From positions 1 through 32,895 of IMG/VR virus record IMGVR_UViG_3300042197_001709: DNA of 32,895 nucleotides. One strand, given 5' to 3'. The stretch comes from a virus. Below the pieces are notes generated by a model. The model was given only the letters and a program-made list of their open reading frames with translations, was not told the DNA's origin and searched no databases. How positions within the stretch are numbered: the stretch's first letter is position 1; every line of letters starts with the position of its first letter. Position numbers and translations under genes: made by a program. Below are positions 10,139 through 17,781 of this stretch, in pieces.

Positions 10139-10648
10139 TTATTTTTGAGCCGGTATAAGCGATTTAACATAAGAAACAGCGGCTTTATAGACGTCTGGAA
10201 TATCCGAACCCTGAACTCTATTTATTACTATGTTAGAATAAGATGTATCGTAGGTATAGTTTTTACCGATATTATTAACTAAGAAGTTTTGTAAAGTTCT
10301 GTCTGATGCCATAAATTGGTATTTATCTTTACCAATTGCGCGGCCAGTTGTAATGCTAGAATCACCAAGTTTTACGCTGTAAATACTTTGAGTTTGAGTT
10401 TTATATAAATCTATCGTTTCAGATGCAATATTTTCTCCTTTCCAATTTGTGATCTGAACAACAACCACCCTACTAGGATCAAATATTTCTTTTCCACTAC
10501 TATTAGTCGTCATTGGGACAGTCACTTTTACCTCAACCCAATATTTTTTACCAGTAAAATCATCTTCCATCAAATATCGTCTTTCATTAATAACTCTTCT
10601 TACAATACGAGTTAGATCTGATTCGGTTAATCTTATAATTCTTTTAAT
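10139..10648 (-). CDS. Unknown protein; coding extends upstream to a probable ATT start (170 aa)
   Basis: The first conventional start is ATG 10568-10570 (143 aa, MEDDFTGKKYWVEV...). The frame stays open 26 codons upstream of it and encodes IKRIIRLTESDLTRIVRRVI followed by NERRYL. This reads as a real, charged amphipathic N-terminal helix, not random upstream sequence. The stop before it is at 10664-10666, and the only plausible initiators are ATT codons at 10646-10648 and 10649-10651. I therefore propose ATT as the start, with lower confidence in the exact codon; TTG 10571-10573 and ATG 10570 are the fallbacks. The rest is a mixed alpha/beta protein of unknown family. The gene is alone between two terminators. 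Function unknown; it may be a virion or morphogenesis factor given the baseplate genes downstream. Confidence 0.7.
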   Translation of the reverse strand: MKRIIRLTESDLTRIVRRVINERRYLMEDDFTGKKYWVEVKVTVPMTTNSSGKEIFDPSRVVVVQITNWKGENIASETIDLYKTQTQSIYSVKLGDSSITTGRAIGKDKYQFMASDRTLQNFLVNNIGKNYTYDTSYSNIVINRVQGSDIPDVYKAAVSYVKSLIPAQK

Positions 10649-10666
10649 AATTTTTTTATTTAATTA

Positions 10667-10674
10667 TAAATATA
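10667..10674 (-). promoter_or_regulatory. Putative -10/-7 element TATATTTA before the isolated 170-aa gene
   Basis: Minus-strand TATATTTA lies between the nrdA terminator and the proposed ATT start, about 18 bases before it. Because the gene lies between two terminators it needs its own promoter. The match is to the TAnnTTT pattern only, and no -33 element is evident. Confidence 0.35.
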
Positions 10675-10681
10675 TCGATAT

Positions 10682-10710
10682 AAAAAAAATCACCGATTTC
10701 TCGGTGATTT
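10682..10710 (-). terminator. Rho-independent terminator after nrdA
   Basis: On the minus strand AAATCACCGA - GAAA - TCGGTGATTT forms a perfect 10-bp stem with a GNRA-type GAAA loop (10687-10710), followed by an unbroken T run (plus-strand A at 10682-10689). It begins eight bases after the nrdA stop and closes the replication/nucleotide block. Confidence 0.93.
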
Positions 10711-10718
10711 CTAATTTT

Positions 10719-13142
10719 CTATGAAGAACATCCAAAACATTCAAAATCCGAATCAGTTGGTCTTGTAGGTAAAACACCTTCTTTTAATATTCTGTCAGGT
10801 GGTGGTGGAGGTGGAGTTTGTTTTTTTGACATATCTAATGCCAAGTGTTTTGCCCCTGTTGATATTGCCTTTGTTCTAACATAATAACAAAGTGTCTTCA
10901 AACCACTTTCCCATGAATGAAAATGTGATGATGTAATCTTTGATAATGTTGGGTTTGCCATATAGATATTCATCGATTGTGATTGATCAATAAATGGTGC
11001 TCTATCTGCAGCCATATCAATAAGTTGTTTTTGTGAAATCTCCCAAATAGTTTTATACTTAGGAATTAAGTGTTCAATACGTCTAACTTTCTTATTGTAA
11101 TTTTTATCTTCAGAATCTAAGTAGTTATTAAAATTAATATTTTGAATAGACCCTTCATTGATGATAATTTCATTTTTCAAGTCTTCACACCAAATTCCAA
11201 TTTTTTCAAAATCATTAATCAGGTATTTGTTTACTATAATAATTTCACCCCCAACAACTCGTCTATTAAATAATGCCGAATGTGCTGGTTCTGTCATTTC
11301 AAATGAACCCGTGATCTTAGCTGAAGATGCCACCGGCATTTGTGCCGTAAATAAAGAATTACAAACACCATATTCAGAAACACTATTTTTTAATTTACTC
11401 CAATCCCACATTCCTGATAATTGTGTTTCATCAATACCCCACATATCAAATTGAAATACTCCTTTTGACATCGGTGATCCTTTGAAAAACTTATATGGTT
11501 CATATTTTCCATTCATACACAACTGATTACTTTCGTAAATCGCCGCGTAATAAATTGTTTCAAAAATATCTTTGTTTAATTTTTTTGCCTCATCAGATGT
11601 AAAGATGTAATCCATTAAATAGAATACGTCAGCCAAACCTTGTGTTCCAATTGCAATAGCTCTTTGTTCTAAACCACCTTTTAAACCTTTTTGTGTTGAG
11701 TAGTTATTAATGTCAATCACTTTATTGAGTGATTTAACAACTTTTCTAACTTCAGTAAATAACAATTCAAAATCGAACTTTCCTCCTTGAATAAAGTTTT
11801 TCAAAACCATAGACGATAATGTGCAAATAGCCGTAGTTTCTTCGTCGGTAAATTGATAAATCTCATTACAAAGATTTGATTGTTTAATTACCCCAATATT
11901 TTGATGGTTAGTTTTTTTATTAGCATTATCCTTAGAACACAAATAAGGAACTCCTGTCTCTACTTGTGATTCGATTATTTTACTCCAAATGTCTTGAGCT
12001 TTAACTTTTTTACCTAACCCCATCTGAACCGCTTGGTTATACGTTTGTTCGTATTCATCACCATAACTTTCTTGAAGTGCCTTTAATCCCGCCTTTTTAA
12101 TATCATTAGGACAGAACAAATACCAATCACCATTGTTTTTAACGGCTCTCATAAAATTATCAGGAATCCAAAGTGATGTGAATAAATCACGAGCCCTTAA
12201 CTCTTCTGCTCCGGTATTCTTTTTAATGTCCAAAAGATCAATAATATCTTTATGCCATGGTTCAAGATAAATTGCTGCAGATCCTGGTCTTCGACCTTGT
12301 TGATTAAAGAATCTAAGCGACTCATTTACAATTTTAAGATATTTTAATAAACCGCCAGCATATCCACCTGAAGTGGTAATTCGACTTTCTTTACTACGAA
12401 TGTTAGACATTGAAAGTCCAATACCGGCAGCATCAGATGAGAATGTTGAAATGTCGTTTAATGTATCCAATAACCCTTGTCTCGAATCTGAGTTATTATA
12501 GTGTAGAACACAAGACGCTAATTGAGGAACCTTAGTTCCCGAATTAATCATAATTGGTGTTGCTTTTGATATTAACTGATTTGATAATGATTTATAATAC
12601 TCTAACGCATCTGTCAAGTTATCAGTAACCCATAAAGCAACTCTCATATACATATGTTGAGGTCTTTCAATTACTTGTCCGTTTGGTCTTTTTAACAAAT
12701 ACATTTCTTGTAGTGATCTCCAAGCAAAATAATCAAAGTTGTAATCATTTTCGTGGTTGATCGCCTCATCAATCGTATCTTCACCATATTCTTTAATGGT
12801 TTCGATTAATTTTTCATTAACAATTCCATCCTCATACAATAACATCATAGTTTGTGAAAAACTATCGTTAGTTTCTTTGTGATAAGATGATATTGCAACA
12901 AAAGCAGCCAACTTAGAATAATCATAATGACTTCCTGTGTATGAAGCGGCAATTTCATAAACTAATTTATCTAATTCTTTAGTTGTAATCTCCCCTTCTG
13001 TTGGAACTGACGTAATAACTTTAATGAAGATTTCATCTGAATTTACGTTTAATCCCTTAGCGGCTCTTTTAACTCTATGATAAATTTTCTGTGGGTTAAA
13101 TGAGACCGACTCTCCGTTTCTTTTTAATATTTTTAATGACAT
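10719..13142 (-). CDS. nrdA: Class Ia ribonucleoside-diphosphate reductase, large subunit
   Basis: An 807-aa R1 subunit that reduces NDPs to dNDPs together with NrdB. Residues 1-90 are an ATP-cone (LKRNGESVSFNPQKIYHRVK), so allosteric activity control is likely kept. The active site is complete: the redox cysteine pair C211 (QLASCVLHY) and C440 (AICTLSS), and the catalytic N423/C425/E427 in SNLCNEI. The C-terminus carries the mobile CxxC, C802/C805 (FECFGCSS), that is re-reduced by thioredoxin or glutaredoxin, after a flexible linker with six prolines. Length and motifs follow the eukaryotic-type NrdA group. ATG 13140-13142 starts 10 bases after the nrdB stop, and a terminator follows. The gene looks fully functional. 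Confidence 0.97.
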   Translation of the reverse strand: MSLKILKRNGESVSFNPQKIYHRVKRAAKGLNVNSDEIFIKVITSVPTEGEITTKELDKLVYEIAASYTGSHYDYSKLAAFVAISSYHKETNDSFSQTMMLLYEDGIVNEKLIETIKEYGEDTIDEAINHENDYNFDYFAWRSLQEMYLLKRPNGQVIERPQHMYMRVALWVTDNLTDALEYYKSLSNQLISKATPIMINSGTKVPQLASCVLHYNNSDSRQGLLDTLNDISTFSSDAAGIGLSMSNIRSKESRITTSGGYAGGLLKYLKIVNESLRFFNQQGRRPGSAAIYLEPWHKDIIDLLDIKKNTGAEELRARDLFTSLWIPDNFMRAVKNNGDWYLFCPNDIKKAGLKALQESYGDEYEQTYNQAVQMGLGKKVKAQDIWSKIIESQVETGVPYLCSKDNANKKTNHQNIGVIKQSNLCNEIYQFTDEETTAICTLSSMVLKNFIQGGKFDFELLFTEVRKVVKSLNKVIDINNYSTQKGLKGGLEQRAIAIGTQGLADVFYLMDYIFTSDEAKKLNKDIFETIYYAAIYESNQLCMNGKYEPYKFFKGSPMSKGVFQFDMWGIDETQLSGMWDWSKLKNSVSEYGVCNSLFTAQMPVASSAKITGSFEMTEPAHSALFNRRVVGGEIIIVNKYLINDFEKIGIWCEDLKNEIIINEGSIQNINFNNYLDSEDKNYNKKVRRIEHLIPKYKTIWEISQKQLIDMAADRAPFIDQSQSMNIYMANPTLSKITSSHFHSWESGLKTLCYYVRTKAISTGAKHLALDMSKKQTPPPPPPDRILKEGVLPTRPTDSDFECFGCSS

Positions 13143-13152
13143 AATATATAAT

Positions 13153-14100
13153 TTAAAAATCGTCTGTAAAACTTATTGTTTCATTCAATTTGGCCTTTTG
13201 GTATTCCATTGTTCGAGATTCAAAGAAATTACCCTTCGTTTCCATGGCAATTTGTTCCATAAACTTAAAAGGTTGATCTACGTTGAATTCTTTTGAACAA
13301 CCCATCTTTACTAATAATCCATCAACTACGAACTCTAAATATTGTTTCATTAGATTAGAATTCATACCGATTAATGAAACTGGAAGTGATTCTGTAATAA
13401 ACTCCTTTTCAATTTCAAGTGCCGATAATAAAATTTCTTTAATTCGTTTTTCGGATGGTCTATTTTCTAAATGGTTGTTTAATAAATGAATTGCAAAGTC
13501 ACAATGTAAGTTTTCATCTTTAAAGATCAATGAATTAGCGTTACACAATCCTTGCATAATTCCTCTTGATTTCAACCAAAAGATAGAACAAAAAGAACCT
13601 GAGAAAAATATACCTTCAACCGCCGCGAAGGCAACTAAACGTTCTGCAAATGATGCTTTTTCAATCCAGTCCAAAGCCCATTTAGCCTTCTTTTGAACCG
13701 CTGGTAATCTATCAATTGCGTTAAAACATTCGTCTTTTTCTTTTGGGTTGTTGATATACGTATCAATTAATAATGAATACATTAACGAATGAATGTTTTC
13801 CATTGCCAACTGAAATCCGTAGAAAAATTTTGCTTCAGGATATTGGACTTCTCTGTAAAAGTTTTCTGCTAAATTTTCATTTACAATACCATCCGATGCT
13901 GCGAAGAAGGATAAAACGTTTTTAACGAAATATTGTTCGTTTTCTGTTAATTTTTCCCAATCTCTAATATCATTGGTTAAATCGACTTCTTCTGCCGTCC
14001 AAAATGCCGCCTGATGTTGTTTATAAAACTCCCAAATATCGTTGTGTTCTATAGGAAAGATCACAAATCTATTAGGATTTTCTACTAATATTTTTTCCAT
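13153..14100 (-). CDS. nrdB: Class Ia ribonucleoside-diphosphate reductase, small (radical) subunit
   Basis: A 315-aa R2 subunit that houses the di-iron centre and tyrosyl radical. All ligands are visible: D40 (AEEVDLTND), E101 and H104 ([10 protein letters not shown]), E162 ([10 protein letters not shown]), E196 and H199 (KDENLHCDF). The radical tyrosine is Y108, four residues after H104. Segments such as [17 protein letters not shown] and [15 protein letters not shown] closely follow the eukaryotic-type R2 family. The C-terminus ISFTDDF matches the short acidic-aromatic tail by which R2 docks on R1. The gene sits 21 bases after the helicase stop and 10 bases before nrdA, so R2 and R1 are made from one transcript. 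Confidence 0.97.
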   Translation of the reverse strand: MEKILVENPNRFVIFPIEHNDIWEFYKQHQAAFWTAEEVDLTNDIRDWEKLTENEQYFVKNVLSFFAASDGIVNENLAENFYREVQYPEAKFFYGFQLAMENIHSLMYSLLIDTYINNPKEKDECFNAIDRLPAVQKKAKWALDWIEKASFAERLVAFAAVEGIFFSGSFCSIFWLKSRGIMQGLCNANSLIFKDENLHCDFAIHLLNNHLENRPSEKRIKEILLSALEIEKEFITESLPVSLIGMNSNLMKQYLEFVVDGLLVKMGCSKEFNVDQPFKFMEQIAMETKGNFFESRTMEYQKAKLNETISFTDDF

Positions 14101-14121
14101 GTTTATAATTTAATTATTTTA

Positions 14122-15504
14122 TTAATTTGTTTGTGTTTCTTTTTGTTTTCTTTTTTCAAGAAGTTCCCTAACTCGTTGTCTTTGTCTTTCTTCTTTTTGT
14201 TCTTCAAGACCAAGGAAAGTCATAGAGCTTTCAGTATCAATTTCAATCATAGCATTGTCGAATTTACAATTTTCAAATACAACACCATCGTCACCAATAC
14301 GAGACTTTGTTATCGCGATAGTTGCCAACTTAAGTTCCTTTTGTTGTAAGGTTTTAGCCACCGATATAATAACGTGTCCCACTTGTGCCTTTTTGATGGA
14401 TCCCCCCATTTGATCGGTTGTTACCACTTCTGAAGATATTGATGATCGGTTACCTTGTGTTGCAGTCCAACCAACAATATTCATTTCGTGACACATCGCT
14501 TCAAATGCCCTCATAACTGACCCTTCACTTTTCCATTCGTCACCCAAATTTTTATCGGGAACTACACAATCAATATAGTCTAAAACTACCATATCAATTT
14601 TAACCCCGTCAGAGACCATTTTTCTAATTTGATTTTTAATTTGTAACATCGTCAAAGTATCGGATGGTAACTTTTTTAAAATCAACTTATTTGGCATCGA
14701 CTCCTCAATTTCTTTCACTTTAGACATAACCTCATCCTTTTTTTCTGACAAATCGTCAGGATGGATTTTAGTCCATAGTGTGAAATGTTTTCTCTGTATT
14801 ACTTTGGGATTATCTTCAAAAAAGATCTGCAATACATTAAATCCGAGTCCAAATGCGTGGTTTGCCATCTTTGTTAGAATGGTTGATTTACCAACACCCG
14901 TAGGGGCTAAGATAACACCAATTTCCCCTTTTGCCAAACCACCCTTTAACAATCTGTCGATTCCTGGAATTCCCATTGGAATTGGGTGTCTGTAGTCCTC
15001 TTCAAGAACTTGGTCAAGGTTTGAGAATACATCTAACATCGACGTATCTTTTGATCCGACCTGAAGGGCCGTCTTTACCATCTCTTCGAGGGTGTCGTAG
15101 TTTTCAAACTCACCCCCGTCAATGATCTTTTGTGCTTTTCCCATTACCTTTTGAAGTTCTTGTTGTTTACAGAACTTAAGAGCTTTTTCTTGGACGAAAC
15201 CTACGCCATCAATAGGTGCATCCTTAATTTTCTTGATTGTATCCAAGACAATTTTGGATGCTGTTGCCTGTTGTAGTTCAGATTTGGTTATTTGATCAAG
15301 TGTTTCAAATGAGGGTGTGTGATCGTATTTTAGATAATACTCTTTTACCATTTGAATGATTATTTTAAAATACTTGTTTTCAAAATAGTTGTTTTCAATA
15401 ACATCAAGAATGGAGTGTGAAAAGTCTTTATCTACAATAATTTGATTTAATAATTGTAACTGAAATGTGTTTCCTAAATACTCAAAATTTTTACTAGTCG
15501 CCAT
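14122..15504 (-). CDS. 41: Replicative DNA helicase, DnaB / T4 gp41 family
   Basis: A 460-aa RecA-fold helicase. Residues 1-150 are the helical N-terminal domain seen in DnaB-type helicases. Residues 160-435 are the ATPase core: Walker A APTGVGKST (200-208), Walker B IDMVVLDYID (303-312), and TATQGNRSS (347-355) in the position of motif H4, whose Gln senses the gamma-phosphate or DNA. The C-terminus is a charged tail (KEERQRQRVRELLEKRKQKE). In T4 the gp41 hexamer moves 5'-3' on the lagging strand and recruits the gp61 primase; no primase gene is in this window. The start ATG at 15502-15504 follows a 33-base gap after the 149-aa gene. The short purine stretch AAAGAG before it is the nearest thing to a Shine-Dalgarno site in this block. 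Confidence 0.95.
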   Translation of the reverse strand: MATSKNFEYLGNTFQLQLLNQIIVDKDFSHSILDVIENNYFENKYFKIIIQMVKEYYLKYDHTPSFETLDQITKSELQQATASKIVLDTIKKIKDAPIDGVGFVQEKALKFCKQQELQKVMGKAQKIIDGGEFENYDTLEEMVKTALQVGSKDTSMLDVFSNLDQVLEEDYRHPIPMGIPGIDRLLKGGLAKGEIGVILAPTGVGKSTILTKMANHAFGLGFNVLQIFFEDNPKVIQRKHFTLWTKIHPDDLSEKKDEVMSKVKEIEESMPNKLILKKLPSDTLTMLQIKNQIRKMVSDGVKIDMVVLDYIDCVVPDKNLGDEWKSEGSVMRAFEAMCHEMNIVGWTATQGNRSSISSEVVTTDQMGGSIKKAQVGHVIISVAKTLQQKELKLATIAITKSRIGDDGVVFENCKFDNAMIEIDTESSMTFLGLEEQKEERQRQRVRELLEKRKQKETQTN

Positions 15505-15537
15505 ATGTTTTTTCTCTTTTAGTAAAGATAAATAGTA

Positions 15538-15987
15538 TTAGTTTTTGATAAAGTTGGGATAAAAATAATTAAAATTTTTAGCTGAAAAAATGTCAGTTAG
15601 CTCGGCCATGATTGATTTTAACTTTGGGCGTAGGTCTACGGTGTATCTGACCTTCGGAGGGTATACTTTAGCATCGAACTGCCTATGACAAATTGTCAGG
15701 TCTCCCACCTTAATAATTAAGTTAAAATTTTCTGGACCCTCTGTAATTGAGGTGTTTAGAATTTCAGGGTTTTCAGTAATATCATATTGGTTGTCTAATA
15801 AATAAACTACCGATCTCATTTTCAAATCGTATTTTAAACCACGGCAGAGTCCCTCAATGTGGTTATAAAACTCTTCAGATTTGTGAGCGTTTTTGTTGAA
15901 TCCCCTTACATTGAAAAATCTTTGAACTACAATGTTGTCATTACACATTAACAAGAATTCTACTTTGGTTATGTCCTGTTCTTTCAT
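15538..15987 (-). CDS. Unknown protein in replication operon (149 aa)
   Basis: A 149-aa protein starting MKEQDITKVEFLLMCNDNIV. It begins eight bases after the exonuclease stop and ends 33 bases before the helicase gene, so it is very probably in the same operon. It is an alternating alpha/beta sequence, with a central VVYLLDNQYDI strand-turn, a basic segment RGLKYDLKMRS near residue 50, and a C-terminal helix (LKSIMAELTDIFSAKNF). There is no signal peptide, membrane helix, zinc site or nucleotide-binding loop. I do not recognise the family. A replication or recombination accessory role is suggested only by its neighbours. Confidence 0.75.
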   Translation of the reverse strand: MKEQDITKVEFLLMCNDNIVVQRFFNVRGFNKNAHKSEEFYNHIEGLCRGLKYDLKMRSVVYLLDNQYDITENPEILNTSITEGPENFNLIIKVGDLTICHRQFDAKVYPPKVRYTVDLRPKLKSIMAELTDIFSAKNFNYFYPNFIKN

Positions 15988-15995
15988 TTGTTTTT

Positions 15996-17006
15996 TTACT
16001 TTTTTTTGTTTCTAAATTTTTGTTTTTCTTTTCTTGTCAATTTGAGAAATGGTTTTAAAAAACTCACCCAAGCGTCGTCACCCTTCGGTAAGTATTTAAA
16101 AAACCCGTCCTCCATCATCATTCGAATTAGATTTCTATGTCCTCTTCCGTCGGGATCCATCGACTCTGAGTAATATAGTCCAACTAATTCTTTTTCCTCT
16201 TGATTTAAAAGGGGGTTATCCAAATTAACAAGTTTTTCGTTAATTACATAAAACTCATCTCCGAAAATACCCTCTTTTGTTTTCCCACTAAGTAGGTTCT
16301 GAATAGCAACGTTTCCTTTTTCTTCTTTTAAAAGTTCTTCACTCTTTTGTAAAATATATGCTAATTCAACACGTTGTTCAAGTAACTCAGGAAACATTTT
16401 AACTAAAGTTTTCTCACCAAGATAGAATATACCATCAATGTTGTCGGAACTATCACCGGTGAGAATTTTTACTGTTTTAACATTATAGTGGGGAACCTCA
16501 ATATCATGAAGCTTTATTTTGTCTCCCAACTTATAATATTGTTTTGTGGATGGTGAATAAATCGAAACTTTTTCTCCAATCAGTTGAGATAAATCTCTGT
16601 CACTAGAAAATATTGTTTTTTCTTCGTCTAAGGAAACTTTACAATACTCGGCTATTAAGTCATCAGCTTCAGCATGTTCTGTCTCTATTTGTCTTACAAA
16701 CATCTCCTCAAGGTATTGTTTAACTCTTTGTTTTTGTTCTAAAAAAGATTCTTCTTTCGATTCAGTTTCAGATGATTTTCGATTTAACTTGTACTTGGGA
16801 TAAATTAACCTCCTCTGAGCCGAGGAAGTTTTAGAGTCCCAAAGAACTAAAACTTTATTATAGTTGTGTTCTTCAAGGAATTTACGAAGAGTGTTTAGAA
16901 AGTGCCATACTCCGCCAACATGTTTTCCATTATGATAGAAATCTCTAACACCATGAAAACCAATTTTTAATAAATTATTTCCATCGACAAGTAATGTCTT
17001 ATTCAT
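15996..17006 (-). CDS. rnh: 5'-3' exonuclease, FEN/PIN family (T4 RNase H type)
   Basis: A 336-aa protein with the metal-binding acidic residues of the FEN/5'-nuclease family in order: D8 (LLVDGNNLL), D57 (LVLWDSK), E113/D115/D116 (HAEADDLIAE), D136/D138 (FSSDRDLSQL), and D185/D188 (LTGDSSDNIDGI), the last within the helix-hairpin-helix DNA-binding region. T4 RNase H (305 aa) removes RNA primers and adjacent DNA from Okazaki fragments, which fits the position near uvsX and the helicase. The C-terminus is strongly basic (LTRKEKQKFRNKKK). The ATG at 17004-17006 lies inside the last codons of the HNH gene, an 8-base overlap, so the homing cassette ends exactly at this gene's start. Confidence 0.92.
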   Translation of the reverse strand: MNKTLLVDGNNLLKIGFHGVRDFYHNGKHVGGVWHFLNTLRKFLEEHNYNKVLVLWDSKTSSAQRRLIYPKYKLNRKSSETESKEESFLEQKQRVKQYLEEMFVRQIETEHAEADDLIAEYCKVSLDEEKTIFSSDRDLSQLIGEKVSIYSPSTKQYYKLGDKIKLHDIEVPHYNVKTVKILTGDSSDNIDGIFYLGEKTLVKMFPELLEQRVELAYILQKSEELLKEEKGNVAIQNLLSGKTKEGIFGDEFYVINEKLVNLDNPLLNQEEKELVGLYYSESMDPDGRGHRNLIRMMMEDGFFKYLPKGDDAWVSFLKPFLKLTRKEKQKFRNKKK

Positions 17007-17595
17007 TTATTATACCATTAGATGGTTCAACAATTTTGTTTCCTTTTTTCATATTTTCAACAGCCCACAGAGGTTGTAAATTAGTATAATGACATAACTT
17101 GTAAAGTTCTTCTTCTGTCTTTGCCGATGACAAAGGAATTATATGATCTATATGCCACTCTACTCTGTTTTCCCAAGTCATACCGTTACTAAATTGTTTT
17201 TCTAAATGTTCTTTAAGTTCTTGAGGTGTACATCCAACAATATCTAAAGTTCTGTTTTTTTTTGTAATATTATTAATAGTTAAATACTTCCATATTCTAC
17301 ATCTGACTCTGTTAACTAAATTAAAAATAACATCACTATTTCGTCGTTCTTTTCTTTGTTCATGCTTTCTATTTTTGTAATTTTTACGGTATTCTTGTCT
17401 TTTTTCGGGATTCTTTTCATAAAACTTTTTCAATTTTTCTTTTGTAAGTGTTGGGTTGGTAAACCTTATATTTTCTTCATATTGTTTTGAACATGTTTTA
17501 CAACTAGATCTTAATCCATCTTTCTTCGTTCTATCATTCCGAAACTCTGTTTTGTTTTGTTCAAGATTACATTTACTACAAATTTTTGTTTCCAT
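16999..17595 (-). CDS. HNH homing-type endonuclease with zinc-binding N-terminus
   Basis: A 198-aa free-standing HNH endonuclease. The N-terminus has a four-cysteine zinc motif, C6-x2-C9 and C32-x2-C35 (CSKCNLEQNKTEFRNDRTKK, then SSCKTC). The middle (residues 45-100) is a very basic helical linker likely to contact DNA. The HNH/His-Me finger is at 145-187: EWHIDHIIPLSSA (H148, D150, H151), then CHYTNLQPLWAVENMKKGNK with N172 and N181. The fold is expected to make a site-specific nick or break that drives spread into related phages. It overlaps the RHH gene upstream by 20 bases and the exonuclease downstream by 8 bases, and interrupts the otherwise functional uvsX-exonuclease series, as expected for a mobile gene. 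All catalytic residues are present. Confidence 0.93.
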   Translation of the reverse strand: METKICSKCNLEQNKTEFRNDRTKKDGLRSSCKTCSKQYEENIRFTNPTLTKEKLKKFYEKNPEKRQEYRKNYKNRKHEQRKERRNSDVIFNLVNRVRCRIWKYLTINNITKKNRTLDIVGCTPQELKEHLEKQFSNGMTWENRVEWHIDHIIPLSSAKTEEELYKLCHYTNLQPLWAVENMKKGNKIVEPSNGIINE

Positions 17596-17737
17596 TTTTT
17601 ACGTAGTCTTTTAATAATTTATTAACAAGTGAAGAAATATTTATTGATCTGTCTTTAAAGTATTTTGGTAAATCAGGATCAACAGATACACCAATTTTTA
17701 CTTTTTTTTCATGATCTTCAATTTTTTTTCTTCCCAT
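17576..17737 (-). CDS. Small ribbon-helix-helix DNA-binding protein (53 aa)
   Basis: A short gene from ATG 17735-17737 to TAG 17576-17578. It encodes MGRKKIEDHEKKVKIGVSVD, then PDLPKYFKDRS, then INISSLVNKLLKDYVKNG and a short basic tail. This is the Arc/CopG-like ribbon-helix-helix layout: a basic N-terminus, one strand with alternating residues (VKIGVSV), and two helices with the N-x-S-x-L-V-N-x-L-L core. Such proteins bind operators as dimers and often repress their own operon. It overlaps the HNH gene by 20 bases in another frame, so the pair is one cassette and the RHH protein probably controls the endonuclease; that role is inferred. The gap upstream to the uvsX stop is 44 bases. Confidence 0.82.
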   Translation of the reverse strand: MGRKKIEDHEKKVKIGVSVDPDLPKYFKDRSINISSLVNKLLKDYVKNGNKNL

Positions 17738-17781
17738 ATACTAATAAATATCTATAAAAGTGGAATTATTATAATTTATAA

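Noticed and set aside
10054-10170. Longer N-terminus for gp25 (start at 10170)
   Set aside because: The extension runs across the terminator hairpin at 10096-10115 and encodes a Lys/Phe/Ile-rich stretch with no family resemblance; ATG 10053 gives the normal gp25 start.
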